Positions 39,770 to 49,699 are shown, counted from the first letter of the stretch. The stretch: DNA of 64,000 bases from Prorocentrum cordatum (GCA_963575745.1 CAUYUJ010001725.1:170001-234000); one strand, 5' to 3'. Made by a program: numbers and translations. Notes: generated by a model not told the origin, from the letters alone.

Positions 39770-42700
39770 GAAAACGGGCTATGCCTGACTCTCCAGAGTC
39801 TACCCGCTGACCCTTGTGGGCCTGGCTGATGTCTTCTCCTGGAAATGCGGGCACTGGACCGAACGCCTCTTCGAGGGCTGCAGCTGCGGCGGCGGCTGAG
39901 GTGTGCTGGCGCGTCATGATGTCGATGCCCTCATACTGCCTCTCGATGCTGGCCCCTGCCGCCTCCGCGTTCTGCTGGGACGCAGGGGGAGGGGTCAATA
40001 CGAAGCTGCCGGCTCCCTCTCCACCACCGTGGCCGCGCTGCTCCTCATGCCCGAATGGAACTGTGGGCGTGAGTGACATCTCGCTGAGTGGCGCTGGCGA
40101 TGCTGGAATGAGGATTACCTGAGATGCTGTCGGGGTGGGAGGGTCTCCTTGCTCTGCTGGTATCGAGCTAGCCCTTGACGTGGATGCCAGGTCTGTGTCT
40201 GCCTCGTGCTGCGTGATCCCCCTCATCTCATCACCCTCATCGGGTGTGGGGTGATCCTGGCTCCAGGGCGGCCACCTGGCGGGGTAGATCATCGGCGCGT
40301 GCTCCGAGCCGTCGTCCTCCGCTCGTGAGTCCTGCGTGCCCGCTGTGCCGAACTGGGTCAGGGGGGCCTCCTCGTAGTAGCGCCTTTGGATCTCCTTCGC
40401 CTCGTGGTCCCTCACTACGGACTCCAGCTCCTCCTCCATCTGTACGGCTTCCCATTGTGCTTTCTCCTCAGCAGCTTGTCTGTGCAACTCATCTTGTTCG
40501 CGCTCGTATCTTTCTGCCTCCTCGTGCGGGTCTGGCCTGTCGGGGCTCCTGGACCTGTCACGCTCTGTGAGGAGGGCCTCGCCTTCGTCGGTCTGGCGGG
40601 TTGCTGACCTGGCTGACCTATTTGATGCGGGCCTCCGAGGGGAGGGGCTGCTCTGCCTGCGGCCCCTGTTGGCTGGGCGCTCTTCAGCTGCACCAATTTG
40701 GAAGGTCGCAACGGGGGGCTCGACTGTGGCGGCCGCTGCCTCGGCTGCTCCTCTGGCTTCCTCGTACAGGTCGGCGGCCTCCTGGTAGTCGTCCATGGAC
40801 TCTTGGGACGTTGGGAGGTGGCCCCCTTGGACGAGATGATGAGCTGCCCTCTTGGTGAAGTCGTAGCCCTCCTGTCCGTATTGCCTCATCTCGGCGTACA
40901 GGTTGACCATGGCCTTGCGTTCGCGTTCCCTGCTGGCTGCGATGGCTTCCAGGCTCTGCATCCTCAGCTTTAGCTCCTCTGTCTCCGACGCGCCCTGCTG
41001 CTCCTTCTTTGCGATGGCGTCTAGCTCGGTGTGCAGCGTGCTGGAGCGCTGGAGGCTTTCTTGCAGCGCAAGGTGGATAGCCTCCTCCCTGCCCGTCCTC
41101 TGCTGGCTGGCGAAGTCTTCCATGGCGGAGGCCTCCTCCATGCTGGCGATCCTGAAGGTGAGGGCCTGGGCGAGTTCCTCCTCGAGCACCTGCTCCTGCA
41201 CCTCTGCGTTGGACTTTTGCTCGCTCAGCTGCACCGCGTAGCTGCTTAGTTCCTGTCGCAGGCTCTCTGCGTGCAGCTGCAAGTCATGTGCGTTCGCCTC
41301 TTCTATCATGACTTGGCGGGTGAGACTCGCCCTTATTCCCTCAACACTGCCTTCGAGCTCTGCCCGCATTGCCTCCTTGTCCTTCAGGCAGGCCTTCGCG
41401 ATCTCCTCCTCCTCTGCTCTGGTCCTTAGCAGGGCGAACTGCAAAGCCTGCACCTCATGCGGGACTTGCCGCTCCTTGTTGGCGCTTCTCAGCTCCGCTG
41501 CTTCATGGTATGCCACCTGTGCTGCCCGCTGCGCAGCGCCCGCCTCAAGCTTGGAGTACTGCTGTAGCTCGTGTATGCGGGCTTCAGCTGCCTCGAGCTC
41601 GTTTTTGGTCTGCTTGAGCCGCTCCTGCTGCCGTGCTGCTGTCTGGACGATCCCTTGCAGCCTGGCCGCCTCTGCCGGCGGGAGGGCCCCTTTTCCCTTG
41701 GCGTTGGCAACCACTTGAGCCTGGGCGATTGCCTGGGCCCTGGCTGATTCGGCGGCAGCTTCTATCTCGAGGGCGTGGTTCTTTTTGGCCTCCTGGAGCT
41801 TCTCTTCCATGACCAGCTCCTGCCTGGCGAGCTGCTGCTTGAGATTACCCGCTGCAGCTGTCGCTTGGGCGCTCTCATGCTGGGCCCGTCGCAGTGACTC
41901 TTGTGCCTCGGCTCTTGCCCTCATCAGGTCTTGGTAGGCGCCGTCCTGGGGTTGCGGCTTCTCCCGGTGCTCCGCTCGTACTTGCTCGAGCTGCTCATGC
42001 AGGTGATTTGCCCGGTGTGTCGCGGCTTCCGCCTCTGCCTTGGCATGAGTGAAGGCTGTGTCATGGCTGATTATTCTGGCCTCCATCTGCGTCGCGAACT
42101 CGAGCTGCTCGTATTGTTGCCTCTTGATCTCATGTCGGAGGGCCTTGTGTTGCTGCTGTTGCTGCTGCTGGGCTGCGCTCTCCGCTGCGGTGATGCGCTG
42201 CAGCTGCTCTGACTCCTCCTTGAGTGCCAGCCTCAGTTTCGCCTGCTCGCCATTGTGGCGGAGTGCTTGTTCGCGAGCAACCCTCCTTACTTCCGCCAGT
42301 TCGGCAGCGAACTCTTGCTCGGCTTCGGCATGGCGCTGCTGCTGGTGGGCCCGCTCCGCATTTGCCTTGGCCACCTGATCTGCGAAGCCTCTGGTTGCGC
42401 TGCCTGCCGAGCTGGCTCTTGATCGTGGCGATTGCCCCACCACTCCTGATGGCCAAGCTGGGAGTCCGTCACCAGGTGCTTCGCTGTTCAGGCGCCTGTC
42501 AATCACAGCCTTGTGGAAAGCATCCCAGCTCGGTGCCAAGCCGAACCCGTCCGTGTCCCAGTCGCCCTCGTCGTCCGCCGCGCCGCCGTCGGCGAGCACA
42601 GCCCTCACGTCGGCGATGTTGGACTCGAGCTGCCTCAACTCCTGCTGCTTGGCCTTGAGGTCGTCCCGCAGCTCGTTCGACTTGGCTTCTAGGGCGATGA

Positions 42701-43325
42701 CTTCGAGTTTGACGGCCTTGCGCCTCTTGCTGAGCACCTGCAGCTGGTCGTTCGGCCTTCTCGTGACCAGCTTCTGATACTTGATGACCGCGATCTCCCG
42801 TAACTGCTCTTCAGTGCTGTCCCCCGCGGCCTGCTTGGCAATGATCAGGTCGCCCAGCTTCCTCAGCCTCTGATCGGCGGTGCTCAGGAACTTCTGGATG
42901 CCTGCGCGGTCGGCCGGAGGCGCCTGCCACTTTGGGTGGGTGGTGGCCTGGTCCAGCGTGCATGCCGCCACTGAGTCGATGACCTTTTGAGCACGCTGGT
43001 CCGCTTTGCTGGAGCTGGCCTGGCCACCCTTGCCCGCCCTGGGCTGCTGCTGCTGCTGCTGCCAGGGATGCTGACTGGGCTGCTGGTGCTGCTGCTGTGG
43101 CCATTGGCGAGGGCTGGCCTGGCCAGAGCGTCGTGGCCGCGACGGCTCCCTGCGCCAGGGCGGTTCCTCAGCAGCTGGCTCGGCGTGCCAGTGCTGTTCT
43201 CGCCAGCCATCGCCGTGCCACCTCTCCTGACGCCATGGGGGCGCTGCTGGCGGTGCTTCTTCCTCTTGGGCCTGGCCTTTGCCGCTACTGCCACCACCGC
43301 CTCTGCCCTTACCATCACGAGCCAT
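39639..43325 (-). CDS. LINE-2 ORF1: long coiled-coil protein
   Basis: I chose ATG 43325 (MARDGKGRGGGGSSGKGQ). The frame is open 164 codons further up, but that part is Arg/Pro/Ala-rich and matches the GC-rich leader. The start is followed by Trp/His/Gln-rich sequence (PWRQERWHGDGWREQHW), then helical segments with heptad-like Glu/Lys/Leu/Ala patterns for roughly 600 residues (EQLRELAVIKYQKL-like, RQQERLKQTKNELEAAEARI, ELEAIAASRERERKAMV-like). The end is acidic and Pro/Ser-rich. LINE ORF1 proteins of this type form multimers and bind RNA; that role is inferred. There are no CCHC knuckles. At about 1230 codons it is very long for an ORF1. Confidence 0.7.
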   Translation of the reverse strand: MARDGKGRGGGGSSGKGQAQEEEAPPAAPPWRQERWHGDGWREQHWHAEPAAEEPPWRREPSRPRRSGQASPRQWPQQQHQQPSQHPWQQQQQQPRAGKGGQASSSKADQRAQKVIDSVAACTLDQATTHPKWQAPPADRAGIQKFLSTADQRLRKLGDLIIAKQAAGDSTEEQLREIAVIKYQKLVTRRPNDQLQVLSKRRKAVKLEVIALEAKSNELRDDLKAKQQELRQLESNIADVRAVLADGGAADDEGDWDTDGFGLAPSWDAFHKAVIDRRLNSEAPGDGLPAWPSGVVGQSPRSRASSAGSATRGFADQVAKANAERAHQQQRHAEAEQEFAAELAEVRRVAREQALRHNGEQAKLRLALKEESEQLQRITAAESAAQQQQQQQHKALRHEIKRQQYEQLEFATQMEARIISHDTAFTHAKAEAEAATHRANHLHEQLEQVRAEHREKPQPQDGAYQDLMRARAEAQESLRRAQHESAQATAAAGNLKQQLARQELVMEEKLQEAKKNHALEIEAAAESARAQAIAQAQVVANAKGKGALPPAEAARLQGIVQTAARQQERLKQTKNELEAAEARIHELQQYSKLEAGAAQRAAQVAYHEAAELRSANKERQVPHEVQALQFALLRTRAEEEEIAKACLKDKEAMRAELEGSVEGIRASLTRQVMIEEANAHDLQLHAESLRQELSSYAVQLSEQKSNAEVQEQVLEEELAQALTFRIASMEEASAMEDFASQQRTGREEAIHLALQESLQRSSTLHTELDAIAKKEQQGASETEELKLRMQSLEAIAASRERERKAMVNLYAEMRQYGQEGYDFTKRAAHHLVQGGHLPTSQESMDDYQEAADLYEEARGAAEAAAATVEPPVATFQIGAAEERPANRGRRQSSPSPRRPASNRSARSATRQTDEGEALLTERDRSRSPDRPDPHEEAERYEREQDELHRQAAEEKAQWEAVQMEEELESVVRDHEAKEIQRRYYEEAPLTQFGTAGTQDSRAEDDGSEHAPMIYPARWPPWSQDHPTPDEGDEMRGITQHEADTDLASTSRASSIPAEQGDPPTPTASQVILIPASPAPLSEMSLTPTVPFGHEEQRGHGGGEGAGSFVLTPPPASQQNAEAAGASIERQYEGIDIMTRQHTSAAAAAAALEEAFGPVPAFPGEDISQAHKGQRVDSGESGIARFRGRVARRRDETRGTATPSPPATPGAEVQAAAAPAESPRGGEGA

Positions 43326-43746
43326 CGCTGGCTGGGCGGAGTGGTGGGCGGCCAGGCGCTCGGCCGCTGCCCGCAGGCGGAGCAGGAGCCTGTCCTGGGC
43401 TCTCTGCTGCCGCTCGCGGCGGTGGGCAGCGCCCTCTGGAGCTCCTCCTCGATGATGACGCGGCGTCCCGCCGCTTGGCCGCAGCGCGGCCGCGAGCGCC
43501 GCGGCCTGCGGCAGGGGACAGGGAGGCACGGGTGGCCCCCTGCCGCAGGGTATGGCGCGCGGCGCGCGTGAGCCCGGCCTCGGGGGCTGGCCGATGCGCG
43601 ATGCGCCCTGCCACCGCGATCGATCGGGCGGCAGGCGCCGACCGACCCCGATGGATCGATCGGGATCGGCTGGCCCCAAGAGGCCAAATGGCTTTTCTCC
43701 TTCTCCTCCTCGTCCTCCTTTTCTCCCTTTTGGGGGGCGGCGCGAG

Positions 43747-43771
43747 AGCGCGAAGTTATTCGCGCTTCGCG
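43747..43771. repeat. 25 bp palindromic motif, copy 2
   Basis: Same 25 bp as 30652-30676. It extends here to CAGCGCGAAGCGCGAAGT, giving a hairpin. A further inverted match, CAAGGGCTCCCA (30638-30649) against TGGGAGCCCTTG (43790-43801), also flanks LINE-2. Confidence 0.7.
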
Positions 43772-44394
43772 CAGCGCGAAGCGCGAAGTTGGGAGCCCTT
43801 GCCCTGGTCAAGCCCATGCTGGGTGCATGTGCCTCCCTGGCCAGGCCAAGGTCAAGCAGTGGCGAAGCGTCCTGGCGTGACTATAGGGCGACCAGCCAGT
43901 GTTCTAAGAGCCTTGTGGTTTCCACGAAACGCTCTTAGACCATTTCCGGCCGGGACCGTCTTGCTTTAACACATCGGTCTTATGTTATAAGAACATGGTC
44001 TTTGTTATTCGAACATTTCTGGATTCTAAGAACATGTCGTGGTAGGCCTATGGGAATGCAGGGATGGTCGGTCTCTGCTCGACATGGGAGGCGTATACAC
44101 ATCACATTGGCCCAGGATCCGAATGATCCCTGGCGTCGCAGTTGTTATTGCACATCTCGGGGAAGAGTATAGACTCGAGTACGATGGAGCTCGCGTTTGC
44201 CGGCGCTTTTTGACGAGCGCGTTTTAGATTTCCACGGTCCAGTTTTCGTGGGATGTTTGCAGCGGGAGTTCGCGTCAGATTTCAGAGTGGCTCGCGTCAT
44301 GTTCGTCATGACCCAGTCGGGCCAACCCGAAGCTCCCTAACCCGAGTCTTACTTACGTCTCCCCGAACATCGGGCGAGTTCGCCCTATACGGGC
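43772..44394. other. Unassigned sequence
   Basis: Contains GTTCTAAGAGC (43899) and GCTCTTAGACC (43931) in inverted order, and AAGAACATGGTC / AAGAACATGTCG repeats. No gene seen. Confidence 0.4.
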
Positions 44395-44735
44395 GCCAGG
44401 GCCCTCGCAGATCCGGCTCGAAACGGTCCTTAAAAAGATGGGGTCTGGGGCTGTGGCCGTGATGTTCTTCGATGCGAATGTTTTCTCGTGATGCGAATGT
44501 TGCCTCGTGACGTCGGATCTCAGGGTATACACCGCTCCTAAGCTCAGGCATGGCATGGCATGGCATGGCATGGCTGGGCATGCGTATCGGCTTCGTCGCC
44601 CTGCCGTGAGGGGAATGGATGCCGTGGGGAGGGTGCCTCGGTGCGCGGATGGGGACACAGGGTCGATGCTCGAGGTTCGGGGACGCCCTCCCTCTTCCGG
44701 GACCTCCTGGGGCGCCCTCGTCGCGACGGCGGGAC
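44395..44735 (+). repeat. Dispersed repeat R, copy 1
   Basis: Shares CCCTCGCAGATC, GTGACGTCGGATCTCAGGGT, GGGGAGGGTGCCTCGGTGCG, GGTCGATGCTCGAGG and GGGACCTCCTGGGGCGCCCT, in order, with 45143-45635. Carries a short (ATGGC)5 microsatellite at about 44548-44574. Confidence 0.65.
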
Positions 44736-44803
44736 TCCCCGTGAAGCACAAGCCAGAGCACTTCCGTGGACAATTTTGGGGGGGGAGGGCGAATGTTATC
44801 GCC

Positions 44804-44999
44804 GGCCTAGAAGTTGACACCAACACCAAAATCGGCGGTGTGCATCCACCGAGGGACGAAGATCCTGATCTCGGTGATGGTGGTAATATTCTGGCTTCCA
44901 AGGTGACCGAAATATTACCACCAACACCGAAATCTGGGGGATCATCTTCCCCCTGTGGAGGCAATCCCCTGTGTTGGTGTTGGTGCCCATTTCTAGGCC
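44804..44999. mobile_element. Near-complete 196 bp foldback element
   Basis: Outer arms GGCCTAGAAGTTGACACCAA and the complement of TTGGTGTTGGTGCCCATTTC close the element. The inner arms GGTGATGGTGGTAATATT (44873-44890) and AATATTACCACCAACACC (44911-44928) are 17 of 18 complementary. The intervening segments also pair (GGATC...GTGGA type), so the whole element can form one long hairpin. No protein encoded. It sits between the two copies of repeat R. Confidence 0.65.
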
Positions 45000-45013
45000 T
45001 CCAAAGGTAGGAA

Positions 45014-45126
45014 GACTTCGGGCTGCGCACGGACCTCCCCCAGGCAGCCCCAGCTGGCCTCAACGAGCCCCCCGAGTGGCCCCAGCTGGTCGCAACAGGC
45101 CCACCGAGTGGTCCGGGGCGGTCTCA
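45014..45126 (+). repeat. Dispersed repeat S, copy 1
   Basis: CTTCGGGCTGCGCACGGACC, CCCCAGCTGGCCTCAAC, GCCCCCCGAGTGG and GTCCGGGGCGGTCTCA are shared with 46140-46250 (inverted) and 55123-55316. Confidence 0.55.
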
Positions 45127-45142
45127 ACTCCCTTCTCGGGGC

Positions 45143-45635
45143 CCATGACCCTCGCAGATCGATCGGGCTCGAAAAATGCAGCAGAAATATTCGGTTGAGG
45201 CTCAGGTCGTGATTCTCTACGATGATTATGTTCTACCGTGACGTCGGATCTCAGGGTGCACGCCCCTCTGGAGCTCAGGATGGGCCTGGCAAGGGGCAGT
45301 GGATGAGTACAGACCTCGTGTCGTGAACCCTTGCCCTGCTTTCTGCATTGTCAACCGCTTGTTGGTTGGCCCCCATCGTCACACGCTCGCGGTAATTAGT
45401 CTGCTTAGCACATCCCGTTGATGTCTTCGATGCATTGGACCAGCCCGCCGCGAAGTAAAACGAGTACAGGCTATAGACCTCGTCGCCTTGCCGTACGAGG
45501 CCGTGGGGGGGAATGGTTGGCGTGGGGAGGGTGCCTCGGTGCGCATAGGGGGGGCCGTGGGTCGATGCTCGAGGTCCAGTGACGTCTGTCCTCTTCTGGG
45601 ACCTCCTGGGGCGCCCTCGGCACGACGGTCCGAGC
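45143..45635 (+). repeat. Dispersed repeat R, copy 2
   Basis: Direct copy of 44395-44735, with about 150 bp of extra sequence in its middle (near 45300-45470). Confidence 0.6.
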
Positions 45636-45846
45636 CGGCACACGCCCGTGGACAGGTCTCTGGGGGCGTGGTTTCGCCCCGAGTTGCTGGCCGCGCCGGC
45701 GCACTCGGCGTGGAGTTCCTCCGCGTCCGAGTGCCCTCCGCCTTCTCACGTCCTTCGCGGCCGCCCTCTCTGTCCAGTGCCCCCTTTGGCACGCTGGCCA
45801 ACTCGCGTGTCGGTCGCCTCGATCGCCGCCCGTTGGAGCAACTCTT

Positions 45847-46032
45847 GCCCATCGGTCGTTGAAAGTAGGTATTTTTGGATTCCCAGATTCCAATCTACTC
45901 TCAGCGCCTTCCTACTTCAAGAGTCGAGTGGGTTTCCCTCTTCCCTCCTCTTCAGGAGGCGGGCGGAAACCCAATCTATTTCCGACGCCTTCCTACTTCA
46001 TGTTTCTACATACTTCTTCCGACCGATGGGTA
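45847..46032. mobile_element. MITE family E4, copy 2
   Basis: GCCCATCGGTCG and CGACCGATGGGTA close the element. The interior has AAAGTAGGTATTTTTGG, CCAATCTACTCTCAG, CGCCTTCCTACTTCA, GGCGGGCGGAAACCCAATCT and CTACTTCATGTTTC, matching 14798-14963 with about 20 bp more. Confidence 0.65.
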
Positions 46033-46139
46033 TGCCTCGCCGCGGAGGCAGAACAAGTTTTCGCCCCGAGCTCGGATGGCAGGGCTTCGGCAGCACCCTG
46101 GCGCCGCCTCCGGCGGCTTTGGGTGCTGAGGCCGCCCCG

Positions 46140-46250
46140 GACTGCTCGGCCTGTTGGAGGCCAGCCGGGTTGTCCTCGGGGGGCTCGCTGGGGCCAGCTG
46201 GGGGCCAGCTGGGACCACTTGTGGGGGCTGTCTGTGCGCAGCCCGAAGCC
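46140..46250 (-). repeat. Dispersed repeat S, copy 2
   Basis: Inverted relative to 45014-45126, ending in GTGCGCAGCCCGAAG. GGGGCCAGCTG is duplicated inside. Confidence 0.5.
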
Positions 46251-46354
46251 TCGCAAAGGTCAGGCCTCCCCGGCGTCTCGAGGGGACAAAGGCGTCCGAG
46301 GATCTGTCGCAGAGTTCGGGGGGCGCTTCCGGGCCCGAGGGCCGACAAACGGCG

Positions 46355-46374
46355 ACAAAGACGAGGGCGACGAC

Positions 46375-46406
<32 letters not shown>

Positions 46407-46407
46407 A

Positions 46408-46444
<37 letters not shown>

Positions 46445-46590
46445 GTGTTGATGACGACGACGACGGCGACGGCGACGAGGGCGACGAACGACAGCGACGG
46501 CGACGACTATGACGACGTCGATGGCGGCGGTTGCGACGACGGCGGCGGCGGCGACGACGACGACGGCGGTGGCAAAGAAAGGGTGAAGAG
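46355..46590. repeat. (GAC)n / (GGC)n array
   Basis: GAC triplets with AAC, GGC and GAT variants. Confidence 0.9.
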
Positions 46591-46768
46591 TTCTGGGGGC
46601 TGGCGACTCGAAAAGATCGGGTGGTGAGTGGTCTGGGGACGGGGTGGTATGGAGAGGGGTCCTATCGAACCACGTGGGGTACCGTTTCGCCTGTGTGTCT
46701 GCACTCTTTCCTTTCTCTGGAGCGTATGTTCGCGTATTCTTCAGCCCTCATGGCGCTCATGCTCGTAG

Positions 46769-46950
46769 GGTGGCCGCCCTTGAGGAGGCTCTCGAGGAGG
46801 TCAGGGGCTTGGTCAGCGAGAAGTTCGGCCTCGACGCCGTGGAGGAGAGAGTGTCCGACGTCGAGGCGGCCGCGTCCGAGGCTAGCAGCAGCGAGGAGGA
46901 GCCGCTCGAAACCTCCGGCCAGCTCCTCCTCGCATCTGGGCGTCGCGGGG
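46769..46950 (+). CDS. Possible exon encoding an acidic helix
   Basis: After a possible acceptor (CTCGTAG followed by G), one frame reads VAALEEALEEVRGLVSEKFG and then AVEERVSDVEAAASEA, a coiled-coil-like segment with GC-rich third positions. A GT follows near 46949. No family recognised and no flanking exon found. Confidence 0.35.
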
Positions 46951-46974
46951 TGGCAAGGCTCATTTGGGCTCTTT

Positions 46975-47170
46975 CGATTTGATTCGATTCGATTTCGATG
47001 GATTTGATTCCGATCCGATTTGATGTGGGATTCCGATTTTGGATCCCAATTTCTCAACGGAGGCCTTACAAGCCTGCCGATTTCCGCCAATTCGGCCTCC
47101 CCCGACTTGGCTGTCGATTTCCGCCGATCCATTCATTTCGATCGCCGATCCTTCTTATCGGTTCGATTCT
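46975..47170. repeat. Degenerate GATTCGAT repeats
   Basis: GATTTGATTCGATTCGATTT and GATTCCGATCCGATT motifs, as at 4165-4380 and 9548-9760. Confidence 0.5.
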
Positions 47171-47850
47171 GGGCTCTCCTGGATTGGGGGTTGAGTGGGG
47201 GCACGACGGTTTTTGGGGGCCCCGCTTCGCCTCATTGGGACGGGACGGTCGCACCAGCAACGATGAGATTTATCGTTCTTGCCGTGATTTGTTCACGACG
47301 CCACACTATTTGTGCACAGCGTCGGCAACACAGTGCAAACATGCAGCCAGAAACGTTTCCCCAAAGAGCCGATGTACAAATCCTGGCCTTGCCAGCAGCG
47401 GTGCCGAGTGATACATGGCGTCTTCATTTTTCAAATCCTCAGACCCTCCTCCCGCCTCCCTCCTCCCCCCAGTTCTCACTCGTCCTCCCTCATCTCCTCG
47501 CTCCTCCCCTCCCTCCCTCTCTCAGCTCCTTCTTCCACGCAGCGAGAAGGAAGAGCTGCTCGAACCGAGGAACTCGATCGCACCATTGATTCTCCTCTCC
47601 CTCCTGTCTCTCCTCCATCTCCTCCAACCGTGAGTGGAAGAATGTGCAGCACTGGCAGATTATGGTATCGTGCTGCGGCGCAATTCGCCTCCAAGAGGCC
47701 ACTTTCCGCCGACACCCAGCACAGAAATAAGAGCATGACTGCGAGGAGGAGGAGGAGGAGGAGAAGGAGGAGGGGGAGGAGGCGGATGAGGACGACTACG
47801 ATATGGAATTCAGAAGGCAGGGTATTTGTTTGAGGGTTGTTCGGGGTTGC
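47171..47850. other. Unassigned sequence with a pyrimidine tract
   Basis: C+T-rich run at about 47440-47630 and a short (GGA)n at 47740-47780. No gene called. Confidence 0.45.
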
Positions 47851-47879
47851 AGTGCATTGTGGATTAAATTGTATGTTAG

Positions 47880-48600
47880 CCAGCGAGGATCCCAAACAGT
47901 GTGTTTCTTCGGTCCAATATATGGTGTGCAATCTATATTGTGCAATATATGTCGTGCAATCTGTGGTGAGCCGTTTTCGCGGTGCAGAATATGCTGTGCA
48001 ATCAATGTTGTCCAATACAGGTGGTAAATCCCATGTGTTGCAATGTAGGTGATGCCATCTGCGTGTAGCAGTCTATGGTGTGGTTCGATCGATGGTGTGC
48101 AATCTATGTTGTGGAACCTATGTTGTGCAACCTATGCTGTGGAATATATTGTGTTCAATATCGGTCGTGCGTTATCAATTGTGCATCCATGTGGTGCAAT
48201 TTATGTGATGCAATCTATGTTGTGCAGTCTACGTGGTGCAATACAAGTTGTGCAATACACGTTGTGCAATATATGTGGCGCCACCTGCGTGGTGCAATAT
48301 ACGTGCTTCAATATATGTGGTGCAATATATGGTTTGTCATTTAGGTGGTGCAATATATTTGGTGCAATATCTGTGGTGCTATCCGGGTGGAGCAATCTGC
48401 GTGTGGTAAGTTATGCCGTGTCATGTATGATGTGCCAGATATGTTGTGCAACATGTGTTGTGCGCTCTTTGTTGCACGATCTATGATGTGCAATATGTGT
48501 TCTGCAATCTGCGTAGTGCAGTATACTTGGGGCAATATATGCTGTGCAACCTACGCGGTGCAATGTATGTTGTGCATTCCAAGTTCAGGCACCGATGTGA
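47880..48600 (+). repeat. Degenerate 15 bp satellite TGTGGTGCAATCTAT
   Basis: About 720 bp of loosely repeated TGTTGTGCAATCTATG-like units, 14-17 bp each, with many point changes. The repeat yields Cys/Met/Val-rich frames that are not genes. Its complement resembles 58910-59150. Confidence 0.75.
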
Positions 48601-48745
48601 AGCAACCTACGTGGCGGCGACACGGCGGCGACGAGGCGGCGACGGGGCGGCGACGGCGGCCACATGGCCGACAGAGCGGCAGACAGGCCCGGACGGCGGG
48701 CGGCGACGAGGCGGCAACGGCGGCCTCATAGCCGGCAGAGCGGCA
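48600..48745 (+). repeat. Tandem duplication in GGCGAC-rich DNA
   Basis: GACAGAGCGGCAGACAGGCC and GGCAGAGCGGCAGACTGGCC are two copies of a 68 bp unit that starts CGGCGGCC. Confidence 0.6.
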
Positions 48746-49467
48746 GACTGGCCCAGTTCCTTAGAAGAGAGGGGAGAAACCCGGAGTGCAAGCACTGCTT
48801 GGGGAGCTTTATCGCGAGGGCCTTGCGGCCGGTGCCGCCGGCCCTACGACGACGCTATCTCTCTGGAGCCGAAACTTTCTCCCAGGGAGGGGTGCCCCCC
48901 CCCCCCCCCCAACGGGGGGACCCCCTAGGTGACGCCCCCACCCCCCCTCCACCCCATCAAGCGGCGGAGGGATCAAAGGGAAGGGACTTTCTCTCGAGTC
49001 GATTACTGCGACGTTTCGATCTATTTGTTTGTCGTCGTTCACCTTTGCCATTCTCCAGGATGCTTGAGCACGGTGCCCGGTAGGACGATCTGTTGCCGGC
49101 GGTCGAGCCGCCGGTGCGGGTTGCCCGTTCGGCGAGCCAATCTGTTGCCTCGCGCCACGATCCCGCCTGAGGTCGATGCTGCCCTGGATTGTGTGATCTT
49201 TCATGGGAGCCTCGTAGGGTCCCACGATTCCTTGAGGTTTTGGGGATAGTTCGTTCAGATTTCGTTGGATCTGATCGACAGCTGGAGGAAATCGGGACGA
49301 CATCTAGGCGAAAGGATGAAGAGTCGACAGCTGGATGAAATCTGGTCAAAATCACGATTATGATAAGTCCGCGGAGGTCCACAGAGGCTCCCATGAAGGC
49401 TCACCCAACCTGGAGCGGTTCCCTTCTCCAAAGTTCGCCGTCGTTGCCGACGACGTCCAGATGACGG
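48746..49467. other. Unassigned sequence
   Basis: Contains a short duplication (TCGACAGCTGGAGGAAATC at 49275 and TCGACAGCTGGATGAAATC at 49323). No gene seen. Confidence 0.4.
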
Positions 49468-49681
49468 TCGCCGGCGAGCCTGGGGGGGGGAAGAGAGAGG
49501 GGGCATGCCTTCTCAGAAGGCGGCGCGGCTTCTCAGAAGCCCCCGCGCATTCTGAGAATTGTCGCAAGCCTCCTACGAGGCAACAGACGGTTCTCCAGAA
49601 GGCCAGAAGGTTTCTGAGAAGCCGTGCAGCCTTCAGAGAAGGCCTGCCCCCTCTCACTTCCACCCTGAGCTCGCCGCCGAG
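49468..49681. mobile_element. MITE-like element, family E1, copy 2
   Basis: The left arm (TCGCCGGCGAGCCTGGGGGG through GGGGGCATGCCTTCTCAGAA) and right arm (CCTTCAGAGAAGGCCTGCCC through GAGCTCGCCGCCGA) are inverted copies of about 50 bp. Same interior palindromes as 221-421. Confidence 0.65.
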
Positions 49682-49699
49682 ACGGGACTTGAGATTGAT

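Larger units (their letters stand above)
32166..43771 (-). mobile_element. LINE-2: giant non-LTR retrotransposon with RNase H-EEP-RT-methyltransferase-like order
   Basis: Three minus-strand frames in series cover about 11 kb: ORF1 (43325 to 39639), ORF2 (39769 to 34208) and ORF3 (34503 to 32341). Each junction needs a +1 shift over a short overlap. Domains in order are Gln/Pro-rich head, long coiled coil, RNase H, EEP endonuclease, RT, C2H2-like zinc motifs, and a C5-methyltransferase-like domain. The order differs from the usual EEP-RT-RNase H of LINE-1 in the same window. Element ends are not defined. The limits given run from the 3' tandem repeat to the 25 bp motif upstream of ORF1. Confidence 0.8.

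Noticed and set aside
47837-48486. Cys/Met/Val-rich frames suggesting a cysteine-rich secreted protein
   Set aside because: They are translations of the 15 bp satellite in several frames.
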